DNA of 64,000 bases from Rutpela maculata (Eukaryota; Arthropoda; Insecta; Coleoptera; Cerambycidae), in NCBI GenBank assembly GCA_936432065.2, contig OW386292.2, forward strand, positions 102,009,829 to 102,073,828, read 5' to 3'. This document shows, one piece after another, positions 20,371-31,616 of this stretch. How positions within the stretch are numbered: the stretch's first letter is position 1; the number at the start of each line of letters is the position of its first letter. The notes below the pieces were generated by a model. The model was not told where the DNA came from. It saw only the letters and a program-made list of their open reading frames with translations, and did not search any database. The translations under genes and the position numbers were made by a program.

Positions 20371-23057
20371 ACTGAAAATTTCTTCATGGAACGCCAATGG
20401 AATAGGTAACAAAATTCCCTTTCTAATAAATTATTTGACGAGGCATAAAATCGACATTATGCTTCTGAATGAGACGAAACTCGACAGACGGGACAAGCTG
20501 CGCGTCCGAGGGTATATGACAATCAGAAAGGATAGGGCCGACATCAACAGGGGCGGCGAAGTGGCCTTACTCATAAAGTCAGACATCGCGCACACGCATC
20601 GTTGTCTACGGAACACTTCCGTGGAGAACGTGTGTGTGACGCTGGAAGGCGGCATGAGTATCGTCGCCGCGTATAACCGGCCCTTGAACGAGTTCACGGC
20701 GGGTTGTCTTGATAATTTGCTGTACGCGAGCCCACGCTGCTTGCTCATAGGCGACTTTAACGCTAGACATAACGCATAGAATTGCCATCGCAGTAACGCC
20801 AACGGCAATACTCTCTATGATTACGTAAGTAATCAAAATGTCGTGCTACAACATGCGGACGATACCACACATTTTCCAGAAAACGGTACAACACCCACCA
20901 CCCTCGACATCGTTGTCAACAAGGGCGTGAGGGACTCCACGCCACCAGTGGCGCTGGAGGAACTCACGTCCGATCACAATCTAATTCTGTTGGAATTGAA
21001 CAACATGTCGAGGGAAGACATCACACGAAAAATCACATCTTATAGGGAGGACGACTGGCGTCTCTACAAGACACATATTAACACACACCTCACACTTGTG
21101 AACGATATCACCACACCCGCCGAGCTGGAAAATGTGGTGGGGGAGTTCACAAGGATAGTGCAGGACGCCAAGCAGAGTGTTGCAACAACGATAACTGTAA
21201 ACCCCTACAAAGACCGACTCGACGCAGCGGTCATACAAGACATTCGCGAAAAGAATAGACTGACACGGCTTTGGCAGCGAAATCATGATGTTGACGAAGG
21301 CCGAGATGGGCAGGCTGCAACGGCGGATCAGGACCGCCATTAACACCGCAAAAAACCGGAAATGGCGGGATAGGCTATAGAGGCGTTGAATCCTCAGGAC
21401 AACTCGCTGTGGAAACTGTCGAGCGCCATGAAAAATATGCGGGAGGCCATACCCGCGCTGACCAACGCCAACTGAGAGACAGCTATGACGGACGCCCAGA
21501 AAGCGGAAGACCTAGCTAACCATTTTGCGGATATCCACAATACACAAATACCGAACCATCCGGAACACGACCGCATCGAAAACGACGTGAACGAACTGAT
21601 TGGCCATGACATCCAATTGACTAGACGCGAATTTCTAAAAGTCATGGCCAAGCCCTCGGAAGTTGCGGGCATTTTCCGTACTCTACCGAATGACAAGGCC
21701 CCGAGGGCGGACTGTATCTAATACAGACTTCTCAAATATCTCCCAAGGAAAGGCATTGTGCAATTGACGTACATTGTCAACGCGATCCTGTGACTACAAC
21801 ACTGGCCCAGCCAGTGGAAGTGTGCCGTGATCGTGCCGATCCTGAAACCGAACAAGAACGCCAAACTCGCCGGCAGCTATCGACCGATCTCGTTGCTGTC
21901 GGCGATCTCCAAGTTGGTGGAGAAGGTCATCCTGGTCAGACTAGACGCTGCCCAGGACGAACTCCACATCGACGATGAACGTCAGTTCGGTTTCAGGAAA
22001 GGCAGGTGTACTGTACACTAGGTCGTCAGGATCGTGAATGACGTCAAAGTACAGTGCAACCGCGGGAAAAGCACCGCCATGGTGCTGCTTGATATCGAGA
22101 AAGCTTTCGATACAGTGTGGATCCCGGGCTACAAACTCAATTCGCTTAACTTCCCAACGCATATCACGAAACTTATTCACTCCTTTCTGACGAGCAGATC
22201 ACTGCAGGTCAGGGTGAATAACAAACTTTCAACTCGGCGGGACATTCGCGCGGGTGTCCCCCAGGGGCCGTGCCTATCACCCAAGCATTACAATTTGTAC
22301 GTCTCCGAATTTCCGGAGTTTCTGAATACGAACCTTGCCAAGTACGCCGACGACACGACCATGAACGCGCATTCACACAATACACAAGCAGCGAACATGC
22401 TGCTGAAGGGGCACATGGCCCGTGCCACGGCGTATTATGACAAGTGGAAGATTCGGATCAACGCCGAGAAGTCAGAGTCAATTCTCTTCAAGCGCCGGTT
22501 CACAGAGAACCGCATTCTAACACCAATTTCGATCGGGGGCCGCCAAATTCCAATTAAAAGGTGCGTGAAGTACCTGGGGGTAAACTTAGACAAAAGACTG
22601 ACGTTTAACACTCACGTGAACGAGACGGTTCGTAAGGTCTGCTCCATGTCCAGAAGTCTGTATCCGCTCCTAGTGCGGGGTAGCGGACTAAACAGGACTA
22701 ACAAAAAATTATTGTATACGATGGTATAGGCCGGCCATCACATACGCGGCGCCGGTGTGGTGCAGCATCCCGGCCACGACAATGAATAAATTTAGAGTCT
22801 TAGAGCACAAATTTATACGCCTCATTTCGAACTCCGACAGGTACACCTCCCTCAGAGATCTCGACGCATGTTGCCACGACATAATCCCACTAGCGGACTT
22901 CGTCCGGAAAACATCCCAAAAATTCTATCAATTCAAATTAGGCGACAGTCCGCTAACCCGAGATATAACACGAATCAAACAGCATAATGCCATATTTTTC
23001 GACCTAAAACACCCATTACCATACCAAGCGTTGCCTATCTTTCGGCACCCTCCCTAG
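20360..23057 (+). pseudogene. LINE B1 ORF2 (AP endonuclease and reverse transcriptase)
   Basis: ATG at 20,360 overlaps the ORF1 stop, giving MPFKLKISSWNANGI. The AP-endonuclease domain is clear: SSWNANG, LLNETKL (catalytic glutamate), LLIGDFNARH and LTSDHNLILLEL (catalytic histidine). The RT follows with PILKPNKNAKLAGSYRPIS, FGFRKGRCT, VLLDIEKAFDTVW, IRAGVPQGPCLSPKHYNLY, LAKYADDTTMNA (catalytic ADD intact) and KYLGVNLDKRLTF. Coding ends with HPLPYQALPIFRHPP near 23,057. In-frame stops occur at about 20,778, 21,475, 21,719, 21,793, 22,019 and 22,727, and a frameshift joins 22,729 to 22,755. There is no RNase H domain. It is one of the best preserved coding regions in the window but not functional. 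Confidence 0.88.
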
Positions 23058-23550
23058 CCAAACCTTTCCTATACCCAAATTTCCATTTCACCACCCTTTA
23101 CCTTTCACCACCTTTTACCCTCTATTCCCTTTATTAATCTAATTTTTGTTAGTTGTTTTTTTGTTCTTTTGTCCTTTTTTGTCTTTTTCAAAATCCCCTC
23201 TAGACCAATAACTTCTCGTAAATCAAAACATTTTTAAATAATAACTTCTCTCTCACCCTACCTTTCAGAAGGCAGACAGACCATCGGATGAACGTTGTCA
23301 TTGGTTCGAACGGATTTTTTCGTTGAGCTTTTCCCGTCTCAACAATCAGATCTCTAAAATAGTGCGCGTGTGCGTCAGTGCGTGTTCTAAACAAAAACTC
23401 ACCCCTTTAACCCTAAGTAGTTCCTAAGTTTTTTAAAACTATCTTTAGTTATAAGTTAACAAAATTGTTAGGTTTAAGTTTTATTTTCTTAAACAGGAGT
23501 CCTAACGTCACAAATGATTATTGTTTTAGCCCGAATTGAAATCACTTCAT

Positions 23551-23598
23551 CCGACCGTACACAAACCACGACGTTGCGCGACGTGATTGTGCGGTCGG
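23551..23598 (+). other. Conserved 3' UTR hairpin of LINE B (B1 copy)
   Basis: CCGACCG at 23,551 pairs with CGGTCGG ending at 23,598, with an inner ACCACG / CGTGAT helix. The same structure recurs in unit B2 at 25,144-25,191, where compensating changes make the outer helix longer (CCGACCGCA / TGCGGTCGG) and the inner one perfect. Conservation of pairing between copies suggests a functional RNA structure near the 3' end, possibly the recognition site for the element's own reverse transcriptase. Confidence 0.6.
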
Positions 23599-23683
23599 CT
23601 CTGAACTGGGATTCGACTCAGGCGCATACCTGTAAGTTTAACACTTAATAAATATTTTTGAATTGAACTGAATTGGTTAATCG

Positions 23684-25252
23684 ACAGTTCCCGTTGTTGT
23701 GCCACCGGGTACATTGCTTCTATTTCGTCGCGTACGTCAAAGTAGTGCTATTTCTGTTAAAAAGTCGAACATAAATTGTGCGATAGCCAAAAGCTCGTTA
23801 ACCCCCAAAGCATCCATAACGATCGCGGAAGGTCCTGAACAAGGCCCCATGTGAGTTTTTTCCTTAAAAATAACTTTTAGTGATAGTGACATTTACAAAC
23901 GTCAACAATCCCAAAGGAGTTTCCGGTCCCACACCGAAAATACTTCCGGGGGATTTAACCCCGAAAAAACATTTAAGTGCACTAACCACAAATTATACCA
24001 AACTATCAAAAATCTTTACTAGTGAAATATTTTTGTCGAACTCCTTAAATATATAAGGGATGAAAAACCAGTTTATTTTTGGTACATGACGAGATTTATA
24101 AAACCACGACATGCAACAAAAATAGCAGGCTCCATCTAGCTGCTGATATCCATTACAATCGAAACAGCAGTAGACCTGACATGGGCACAGTTAGTAGCAA
24201 AGGCAGCTCATCGTTTTATGAACTTTGAGATATTTTTATGGTTTAATGGATGATAACGATTCATAAAATCGGCTTCTGGCGGGGCACCTCCTGTCAGGAG
24301 CGTCACGAACACTGTTTAAAAATCAGTGAAATCATGTCATCATTACAAGGCTCATTTTTTTGTGTGTACACATTTTATGTTTAGAATGAATAAAATATGA
24401 TCGCCAGAAAGTGTGGGCCGTCAGGAGGCGCAGCCAGAAAGGTAATAATGATACAATACATCTGAGGCACGGTACGGAGTCAAGTTAGCCGAAAGTGTTA
24501 AATCCCTGTATATTTAAGAGCCTTTGGTACTTTTGTTGACACTAAGACCTTTACGGGGAGGCTATTCTATTGTTGAAGGAGCTTATACTTACGTTTTAAA
24601 AAGGAACCAGAACTTGTAACGATGAGTTTAGAGTTCTGAGATGAAATATGCGAAAAAAATCCAATTTTCTTCAAAAATCCTAAACATTTTCTTTCTGGCT
24701 AGCCTTACTGACGGGAGTTTCTTTCTGGAATTTTTTTTTCTGTGTTCAAAACATTTAAATAAACATGCTCAACCTTAAAAAAGTTTGTAACTATGATGTT
24801 ATATAACTCCGTTTTTTACCTCTTTGACCTTTCTGGTTGCGCCCCTGATTTCCCACACTTTCTGGCGATCTTATTTTATTCATTCTAAACATAAAATGTG
24901 TACACACACAAAAATTGACTTTGTAACGATGATATAATTTCACTGATTTTTATATCTTGAACCATGGCCAACTCGACGGGCTGACATATGCCAGAAGTCT
25001 ATTTTGTCGTTATTTAAGTTCGATAGAATTAATCAGCGAATAGAAAATGCTTGTAACGATGAGTTTCCGAAAAAGCCACTTAGCTCCCGTACCATAACCG
25101 ACTTTCGAATTTATCGTTATAGCCTCAATCATTCCTGCTTCATCCGACCGCATATTCACCACGACACTGCGCGACGTGGTTGTGCGGTCGGCTCTGGACC
25201 GGGTTCTGATCCAGGCGCATTTCTATAAAACCCCGAATTTTCATTAAATTTG
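23684..25252 (+). mobile_element. LINE unit B2: 5' UTR joined to 3' UTR, coding region lost
   Basis: It begins directly after the B1 tail with CAGTTCCCGTTGTTGTGCC, matching the start of B1 (18,208). About 370 bases align with the B1 5' UTR: the GTGATAGTGACATTTA segment and CTTCCGGGGGATTTAACCC are shared. The ORFs are absent. From about 25,120 the 3' UTR returns (TCATCCGACCGCAT..., hairpin, TGAATTGAAATTGAATTGGTTA). The middle is largely occupied by a long-inverted-repeat element (24,261-25,008). After the tail, CACTGTACCAGTTGTAGCC may be the beginning of yet another B copy. Confidence 0.65.
24261..25008. mobile_element. Non-autonomous element with ~180-bp inverted repeats
   Basis: The left arm (about 24,261-24,443) and right arm (24,827-25,008) are reverse complements: ACATTTTATGTTTAGAATGA on the left matches TCATTCTAAACATAAAATGT on the right, with TTTCTGGCGATC and the outermost GGCTTCTGGC / GCCAGAAGTC also paired. 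The 380-base centre has no ORF and contains a smaller CTTTCTGGCTAGCC...GTTTCTTTCTGG inverted pair. It sits inside LINE unit B2. The word CTTGTAACGATGAGTTT occurs in the centre (24,614) and just outside the right end (25,050). Confidence 0.7.
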
Positions 25253-25771
25253 TTTGAATTGAAATTGAATTGGTTATAGCCACTGTACCAGTTGTAGCCA
25301 TCTTCGACATTATTGTCCTCTTGCTAAGAAAATGACGCTAAGATAGTGTTGCATACGGTTTAAAATGGCTTGTCATTTAGTTTACTATGGAATCTGCGCA
25401 TACTCCCTGTGTATCTGTACCTAACTTAAAAGTTCTGCGGCTGTGACTGTCGCGTAACCCTGCACATTGTGATTTCTTATCGTTTTTCTTAAGGAACTTA
25501 GAGTGAGCAATGTGATTATATTGAAGTCAATTTCAAGTTTAATAGTGCTGGAACTGTTGCCAATGAATATGTGTAATGTTGGGCTTGTTTCAAAGTACTT
25601 TTCGGTGTGATTCTTTTGCGCCATATATTATAATTGAGGATGATTATAAACGGAACACTTCGGAGAAGGTTTTCTATTTATAGTCAGAGAGATGGCTATA
25701 AATGGACAATATTGTGTTTCGTTTTTAGCCAGTTCATTTTGGAGCTCGATGTACCTATTGGGATATTAGTC
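25253..25771. other. Spacer before the pogo gene
   Basis: The first 60 bases may be a degraded LINE B 5' end. The rest shows no recognisable gene. An open frame entering the pogo ATG from 25,634 is upstream sequence without homology. Confidence 0.4.
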
Positions 25772-28154
25772 ATGGCACCACCGAAAAAGCAAAATGTTGA
25801 GTTGAGGCAAATAAATAAAGACCCTATACATGAATATACGCAAGAACAACTCAATTTTGCATTACAAGCAGTTCAACAAGATGGAATGCCAATAGCAACA
25901 GCTAGTAGGAATTTTCGAATTCCTAGGACAACACTGCGCGATAAATTAAAAGGCAGAACTTCCGCAACTATGGAACGAGTGGGAAAGAAGTGTATTCTTG
26001 GAAAAGACACGGAGGATGAACTTAAACGCTGGATAATAACAAATGCAAAAAATGGGTTAACTTGTCTTTTGTATTCTAGAAACGGTCAGAGTTTATGTAA
26101 GGAAAACAAAAAAGGGCGCGGGAGGAGGACAATACACTTCAGCGGATCTTCAATTAGCGGTGGGGGATGTTAAAAAAAGACGCAACACACTAGAATATAC
26201 CCAGAATAACGCTAAAACACCACGTTGACAGCACAAGGGGGCAGGGTTGTATTTCAGATGGGAAAAGAGGAGGTGGTGGGAGGCTACAGTTAAAACCAGA
26301 ACATGAGAAAGAATTAGTTTCTGGAATTAAAATAATGGAAAAATGGGGTTTTGGATTGAGTAGGTTTGAGATTCTAGATGTTGTTCAAACATTTATAATA
26401 TCCAGAAACATAAAAACTCGTTTCAAAGATAATCGTCCTGGAAGCGATTGGTTTCAGTTATTTGCAAAGAGACATTGGTTTGTCTATAAAAAAAGCACAG
26501 GCAGTGGAATCAGCAAGAATAAAGCAGATCAATCCATTCGCAGTTTATGGGTTCTATGATATCCTTTCGAAAACAATCAAAGATTTAAAAGTTGGAATAT
26601 AAACCGGAACAGATATACAACTGTGACGAGACTTCATCCTGCCACGACCCAACCAGAACAAAAATTGTGGGTGCTAAAGGCAAGAAAACCATTAGATGAC
26701 GGCAGGCTGTGGTCTTGACAAAACCTCCGTTTTGTTATGTATCTCTGCTTCAGGGGAAAAGACTCCACTATTGGTTATTTTTAAGGGCCAGAATATTCTT
26801 GAATCCTGGATAAGTGAAAATATGTTGGATCAAACTGCGTACGCAGCTAGTAAGGCGAGATGGATGGAATCCCATATATTTTTCAAATGGTTTGAAAAAT
26901 CTTTTCTGCCTACCATCTCGGATAAGCGTCCAGTTATACTAGTTTATGATGGCAATGTAAGCCATGTATCTCGTGAATTAATTAAGTTGGCTCAAGAAAA
27001 TGATGTTCACATCATCAAATTACCTCCACACACCACCCGTAGGCTTCAGCCCCCTTGGATGTTGCTGTAAATGAATCGATCAAAGGCAGGTTTGATCAAG
27101 AACTTGTGAAGTGGCAGCGCCAGAATCCTCGACAGAGAATTCCTAAAAATCTCTTTGTAGATTTAATAAATAAATCATTCAATGCTGTTCCAAAAGAGGT
27201 GATCCTTAATAGTTTTTCTAAGTGTGGAATTTATGACACAATCAAACTTGAAACATCTGGGTCTCCGGTGAACTATGACGCTACTGGTAAAGATTAGTTT
27301 TTAATCAATTATTTGAATGCCTGAAAATGAAAATTATAAGAAAAGAGTCAGTGTAGTGTAGGCTGAAGTTATGGAAGAAGTTGACAATGTTGCCGATACG
27401 GATAATACGGAGAATGTGGAAAATGAGCCTATAAATGTTCAAATCGGACACATTAGGAATGAAAACATAGCGGCAGAAGTGATGGAGGAGGCTGACAATG
27501 TTAATAATGTAGACAATTCAGAGAGTATGGAAAATGAGCCCATAAATGATCAAATCAGATCAGGAATGAGAATATAGAAGATGCAGAAGGAAGCAGGGAG
27601 CATCGGAAAGATGTTGGCCTCAAAAGCAATTCGTTTGAATCGATTTTACTGTCTTACGTAAACTTCTCCAAAGCCAATGATGCTTCCACCAGTTCCACCC
27701 CTCGCCGACGCAGAATTTATTCAAATGCAGAACTAATAACTAGAAAAGAATATTTAGACAAACTGATTTCAGAACAAGAAGAGAAGAAAAAAAAGAAGAG
27801 CTTAAAGCTAAGAACAAAAAACCAGTTTCATCTCACATAACTGCCGAATCATCTACTTCATCTATAAAAATTACAAAGACAAATAAAGAGGTTCCTTCTA
27901 CCGCAAAAATCAAAACAATTACAAAACGCAAAATAGATTTAGATGACTCGACAAGTAATTCCTCAATGTCGGTGGGAGGCTCCTCGTCAAGCTCTGATGA
28001 TGATGATAGAGATGCACCAGTTGCAATTAAGGGGGATTTTGTTGTGATAATCTATAATGGATTAAGGGAAATTGTTAGAATAATTCCTCCACCAAAACCA
28101 ATTAATAACATAGGGATTTATGATGTTCCAGAAATGCAAGCATATATAGTCTGA
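25772..28154 (+). pseudogene. pogo/jerky-type transposase with acidic C-terminal tail
   Basis: The start is taken at ATG 25,772 because MAPPKKQNVEL begins the family's usual N-terminus. An HTH_psq domain follows (YTQEQLNFALQAVQQDGMPI, SRNFRIPRTTLRDKLKGR), then a degraded CENP-B-like HTH with GFGLSRFEILDVVQ and GSDWFQLFAKRH (26,335-26,480). The DDE domain shows YNCDETSSCHDP (first aspartate), MTAGCGLDKTSVLLC, LVYDGNVSHVSREL (second aspartate) and LPPHTTRRLQP. A one-base change there moves the third-acid block LDVAVNESIKGRF into a new frame. After 27,297 comes a duplicated acidic segment and a Ser/Asp-rich tail ending DVPEMQAYIV. Several frame breaks (26,170-26,335; 26,690; 27,060; 27,300) make it a pseudogene. 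Confidence 0.85.
27371..27572 (+). repeat. Tandem duplication of an acidic protein segment
   Basis: Two consecutive ~110-base copies encode MEEVDNVADTDNTENVENEP and MEEADNVNNVDNSESMENEP, each followed by INxQI. The duplication keeps the reading frame. It lies in the hinge after the pogo DDE domain, a region that tolerates length change. Confidence 0.8.
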
Positions 28155-29214
28155 AACAACTGCTTTATTTATTTTGTTTATTTACCCATGTTTTCATGTT
28201 TTAAGAGAATTTACTTGTATTTTATTTATTTTCTAGATTTTTGTCTTTAAGACTGTAAACTTGCCTAAGTATAACTTTTCATAATTTTGTGCACCTGCCA
28301 TAGATAAGTACTCACCTCTTAGTTACCTGATACTGGTAATAAATATTATGCCTTAAACAAGCACTTAGGTAGATATTAAGGAGAATTCAGTATTTTTTAA
28401 GTAATGTTCCTATTTTAAAGAGAATCTATTTATTTTGAACAAAAATACATACTTATTCGACAAACTTTCGTAATAGTTTTATTTCAAATCTAGGCATACA
28501 TTCCTGCAACTCGAAACCACTCGTCTATAGTTAAACCAAACAATTTAAAAATTTCAGAGATCATTCTTAAAAGATCAAAGTAGGTCCCAGATACCCGAAA
28601 GTAGCATTATGGCAGTTTATATTAAGATTAGAAGGGACTGACCCAGATGCCCCAATTTAAGGGTAACTGGAACCGTCAAACTGCAAAAAAAATTAATTAA
28701 ATCTCATTGAAAAGACAATAATTTACCAGAATTTGAATATATCATACTTTAGATAATGCTTCAAATTATTGTCTATGAGAATTTGAAGTAAATAAAAATA
28801 CTATTTCTATTTTTTTTGCGCCTTTGTTTTTTGGAAGTTGTAAATCCCATGGCCCAGTTACCCCGGGTTACTTTATGTTAAAAAGGGGAATAAAAAACCA
28901 TGCATTTAAGAGTTAAAAATAGTGATGCAACGATTACAATAATTACAATTAATTCACGAGTATTAGGTTCGCACGGTTAATCGTAATCGTGATTTGTGTA
29001 TGATTATTTCACGATTATTTATTTACTATCTTGCTTCATGCGTCATGCTGGTTTAAACTGGATCAACAACGGCTGGCGCAACGAGGACACGCTTAGGATA
29101 ACGACGCACGTGCATAATGTTATGTTAATAGCCGTTTCTGCCAGTCATCGCTTTAGTACACTGTGTTTTATCTAGTGGTGCTTGTTTTATACTTAGTGTG
29201 TGTTTACGCCACCG
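28155..29214. other. Non-coding AT-rich region between pogo and hAT
   Basis: About 1 kb with no coding match: the 3' side of the pogo element followed by the promoter side of the BED-hAT. A TGCGCC...GTTACCCCGGGTTAC stretch near 28,820-28,870 is locally G+C rich. Around 28,935-29,010 there is a dense set of AATTACAAT / ATTACAATTAA and CGATTA words, like the subterminal arrays of hAT elements. Confidence 0.4.
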
Positions 29215-29216
29215 GT

Positions 29217-30592
29217 AAAATGTCGGGGAGAGAGAAACGGAGAAGAGAAACTAGTGATATTTGGAAATATTTTACGGATACATCTGAGTCGTCTAGCCGA
29301 TTGCAAATTCTGCAATGCAAGCATATCGCGCGGCGGTAAGGTTTCACAACGTCTAACTTGTGGAATAATGTTAAATATTTTCACAACGAACTAATTGGAA
29401 AAAGGATCGCTCTCTCAATCTGATAATAAAGGAGGTCCCCCCTCCCCCATCGGCCAAAAGAAATTACTCGCCTAATTGCCGAAGAAAGTGTCGACATGGA
29501 GCCATTGAATCATGTTAATAAAATAGGTTTTAAAAGGGTCATAAACAAACTTTGTCGTAGATATAAAATGGTATCTAGAACACGTATAAAACAGACAGTT
29601 TTACCTGATATGTACGCGCGGGTAAAAAATAAAATAAAGTTGGAGTTGAATAATATGGTGTACTTGTGTATAACCAGTGATCTCTGCAGCTCAGATTCGT
29701 CATCAAATATAAAGGATTTTATAAGTGTGACTGCACATGGCTTGAATAAGAATTTCCAATTAAAAAACTGCTGCCTTGGAGTAATGCCCTTTGAAGGAGA
29801 ATCACATTCTGCTGCACTGATCTCACGGAATTTATGCCAAATACTTATAAATTGGGAAATTATAGGAAAAGTAAACGTTATTACCACGGAAAATGCAAGC
29901 TGACTATTGTAAACGCCATTAAGAGCATGCCAGATATTGGTCATTTTCCTTGTTTGGCTCATTCAATACAACTTGTCTTAAATGATGCCATATTTGAACA
30001 GGAAGATATAAAAGATATAGTGAGAGTGGCAAGAAAGATTGTTGGACATGTTAACCATTCAACAAATTCGGATAAAATAGTTCGGGCCGCCCAAGAAGCA
30101 CACAATGTTACACCTTATGTTCTTATTCAAGATGTCCCAACCCATTATGATTCGACATATTCAATGTTACACAGATTAAACGAACAAAGGATTGCTATAG
30201 AAGCTGTTCTGCCCAAACTTAACGTTTCCGCTCATGATTTAAGTACACAGCAGTGGACTTTGCTAGTTGTAGAAATATTTTGACGTAACTAAGGCGTTAA
30301 ATAAGGTTGAAGCCACATTAGCTGATGCAATTCCTCTTATAAATAGTCTTCTAAAAGTTGTGGAAGAAATGCCATGAGAAAATCAGACCGCGAGATTTAT
30401 GGCCGAATCTCATAAATTCAAATTAAATGAACGATTTGGCACACGGGAAAATGATGAAAATCGCATTATAGCTACTGTTCTCGATCCAAGATACAAATTA
30501 CGGACTTTTCGTCTCCAAAATACTGGTGAAAAAACACCTCCGCGTCTATATTCTGCCATTTCAAAAATTCCTGGTAGCGACAACACTAGACA
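29217..30592 (+). pseudogene. BED-finger hAT transposase (ZBED-like), truncated
   Basis: The N-terminus has a BED finger split over two frames: SDIWKYFTDTSES and LADCKFCNASISRGGK, then NLWNNVKYFH. The frame 29,496-29,903 carries KLCRRYKMVSRTRIKQ, LCITSDLCSSDSS (catalytic aspartate region), ISVTAHGLNKNFQLKN and CCLGVMPFEGESHSA. A shift near 29,895 leads to FPCLAHSIQLVLNDAIF (the conserved CxxH), RVARKIVGHVNHST and LIQDVPTHYDSTYSMLHRL, the usual 'QDVxTRWNSTYxML'. A later piece has IIATVLDPRYKLRTF. The hAT dimerisation domain (ERxFS) is absent; sequence breaks at about 30,592 just before a GATCCATTCAGGACA duplication (30,605 and 30,646). Confidence 0.85.
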
Positions 30593-30703
30593 ATAAAATG
30601 AAAGATCCATTCAGGACACATACTGTGGTTAGAGAAGATCCATTCAGGACAAGAAAAGATAAATATAAAAAAAGAAAGGGAAGACATAAATAAGGGTAAC
30701 TAA

Positions 30704-31005
30704 GTGGAGATCAAGGAGTATCAAACATCATGCCCACTAGAGACCATCCAAAAACTAGAACCAGCCAAGGAAAAGAAACCGGATTTTAACTTCAGCGGCC
30801 TCGACGAAGAGGACCCTCACGAATACATCGATCGCCTTAGAAAATATTTTAAGGACAAGAAGAAGATTGCAGAGACAGCATACATATCACTCTGAAGCCC
30901 ACTATCTTAAGCGCCGCCAAGACGTGGCTTGATGCACTAAACAAGACAACAATTACGTTCGACTTTTTCTTGGATCGAATTTGGAGCCACTTTGACTCCA
31001 CTCGG
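30704..31005 (+). pseudogene. Gypsy-type Gag fragment
   Basis: KKPDFNFSGLDEEDPHEYID followed by RLRKYFKDKKKIAETAYISL fits the N-terminal part of a Ty3/gypsy Gag, in which an 'F.G..EDPxEWL..l..yF' block precedes the capsid helices. An in-frame stop ends the frame at 30,894. Shifted residues (LSAAKTWLDALN, FFLDRIWSHF) continue the capsid similarity to about 31,000, where a repeat copy takes over. Confidence 0.55.
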
Positions 31006-31174
31006 GCTAAAACGGTTTTGCTAAATAATAAGTGTAAGGATTTATAGTAGTGATAAATTTTATACTCTGTTCTTAATTCGGCTAGCCTTATATGTGTTGA
31101 TGCAGAAATATAATACTTTAAGGTAAGGTTTTTCCATCATAATAAAGCATCAACTTAATTTTCAAGGTTATAAA
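31006..31174 (+). repeat. Dispersed ~165-bp repeat, copy 1
   Basis: From GCTAAAACGGTTTTGC to AAGGTTATAAA this segment is nearly identical to 35,706-35,868, with one 6-8 base length difference around CCTTAT...GCAGAAAT and a few substitutions. It separates the gypsy Gag remnant from the RNase H remnant, so it is an insertion or a deletion scar. It contains TTAAGGTAAGGTTTTTCC and a near-terminal AATAAAGC. It has no ORF and no clear terminal inverted repeats. Confidence 0.75.
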
Positions 31175-31194
31175 GTGCAATGTTAAAAAAAGGG

Positions 31195-31616
31195 CTTGGC
31201 CTGGGAGCCACCATCTTCCAATTGAGAGACTAGGGCGAACTGTGCACCATCGCTTGTGCGTTGGCCAAACTGAATACCGCCGAAAGAAAATATAATTACA
31301 ACGAGCAGGAGGTGCTAGCCACGGCGTGGACTATAAAACGTTACCGACAATTCCTACAAGATGACGAATTCATCCTGATGACAGATAGTCGAGCCCTCCT
31401 CTGGTTGGATCGGTATAAAGATAAAAAGGCGAAGCAGACACGATGGGCCCTAATGTTGGAAGAGTATCGGTTCACCGTTGTCCATGTGCCAGGTACTGAA
31501 AACGAGTTGCCTGATTGCCTCTCCAGAAACCCCAAGCCCCAGAAGGTCCCCGATGAATGTGCCCAAGATGAGTGGATGTCTCCTAGAACCCAGAAGATAG
31601 GAGAGAAAGCCTCGTA
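31195..31616 (+). pseudogene. Gypsy-type RNase H domain
   Basis: The retroelement RNase H is recognisable from GLGATIFQL, through LAKLNTAERKYNYNEQEVLA (the 'L..aErnYsttErE' block with its glutamate), TIKRYRQFLQDDEFILMTDS (catalytic TD), RALLWLDRYKD, and ending with VVHVPGTENELPDCLSRNP ('HxPGxxNxxADxLSRxP'). The A of VADxLSR is replaced (LPDCLSR). The reverse transcriptase that should precede it is missing. The domain degrades the RNA strand during reverse transcription. Confidence 0.85.

Larger units (their letters stand above)
18197..23683 (+). mobile_element. Jockey-like LINE unit B1, nearly full length
   Basis: It starts right after the A3 tail with a run of C and CAGTTCCGTTGCC, followed by a 5' UTR of about 440 bases, ORF1, an overlapping ORF2, and a 3' UTR with a conserved hairpin and the tail GAATTGAACTGAATTGGTTA. 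Family B is related to but distinct from family A: the coding blocks align (for example the RYTSLRDLDACC region with RYITIAELHR), while the UTRs differ. It is richer in G+C than its surroundings. Numerous stops show it is no longer active. It is the reference copy for interpreting the fragments around it. Confidence 0.85.

Noticed and set aside
12452..25290. Calling the LINE array a telomere
   Set aside because: No run of TTAGG repeats is present and the left and right flanks are other mobile elements; only the head-to-tail order is telomere-like.
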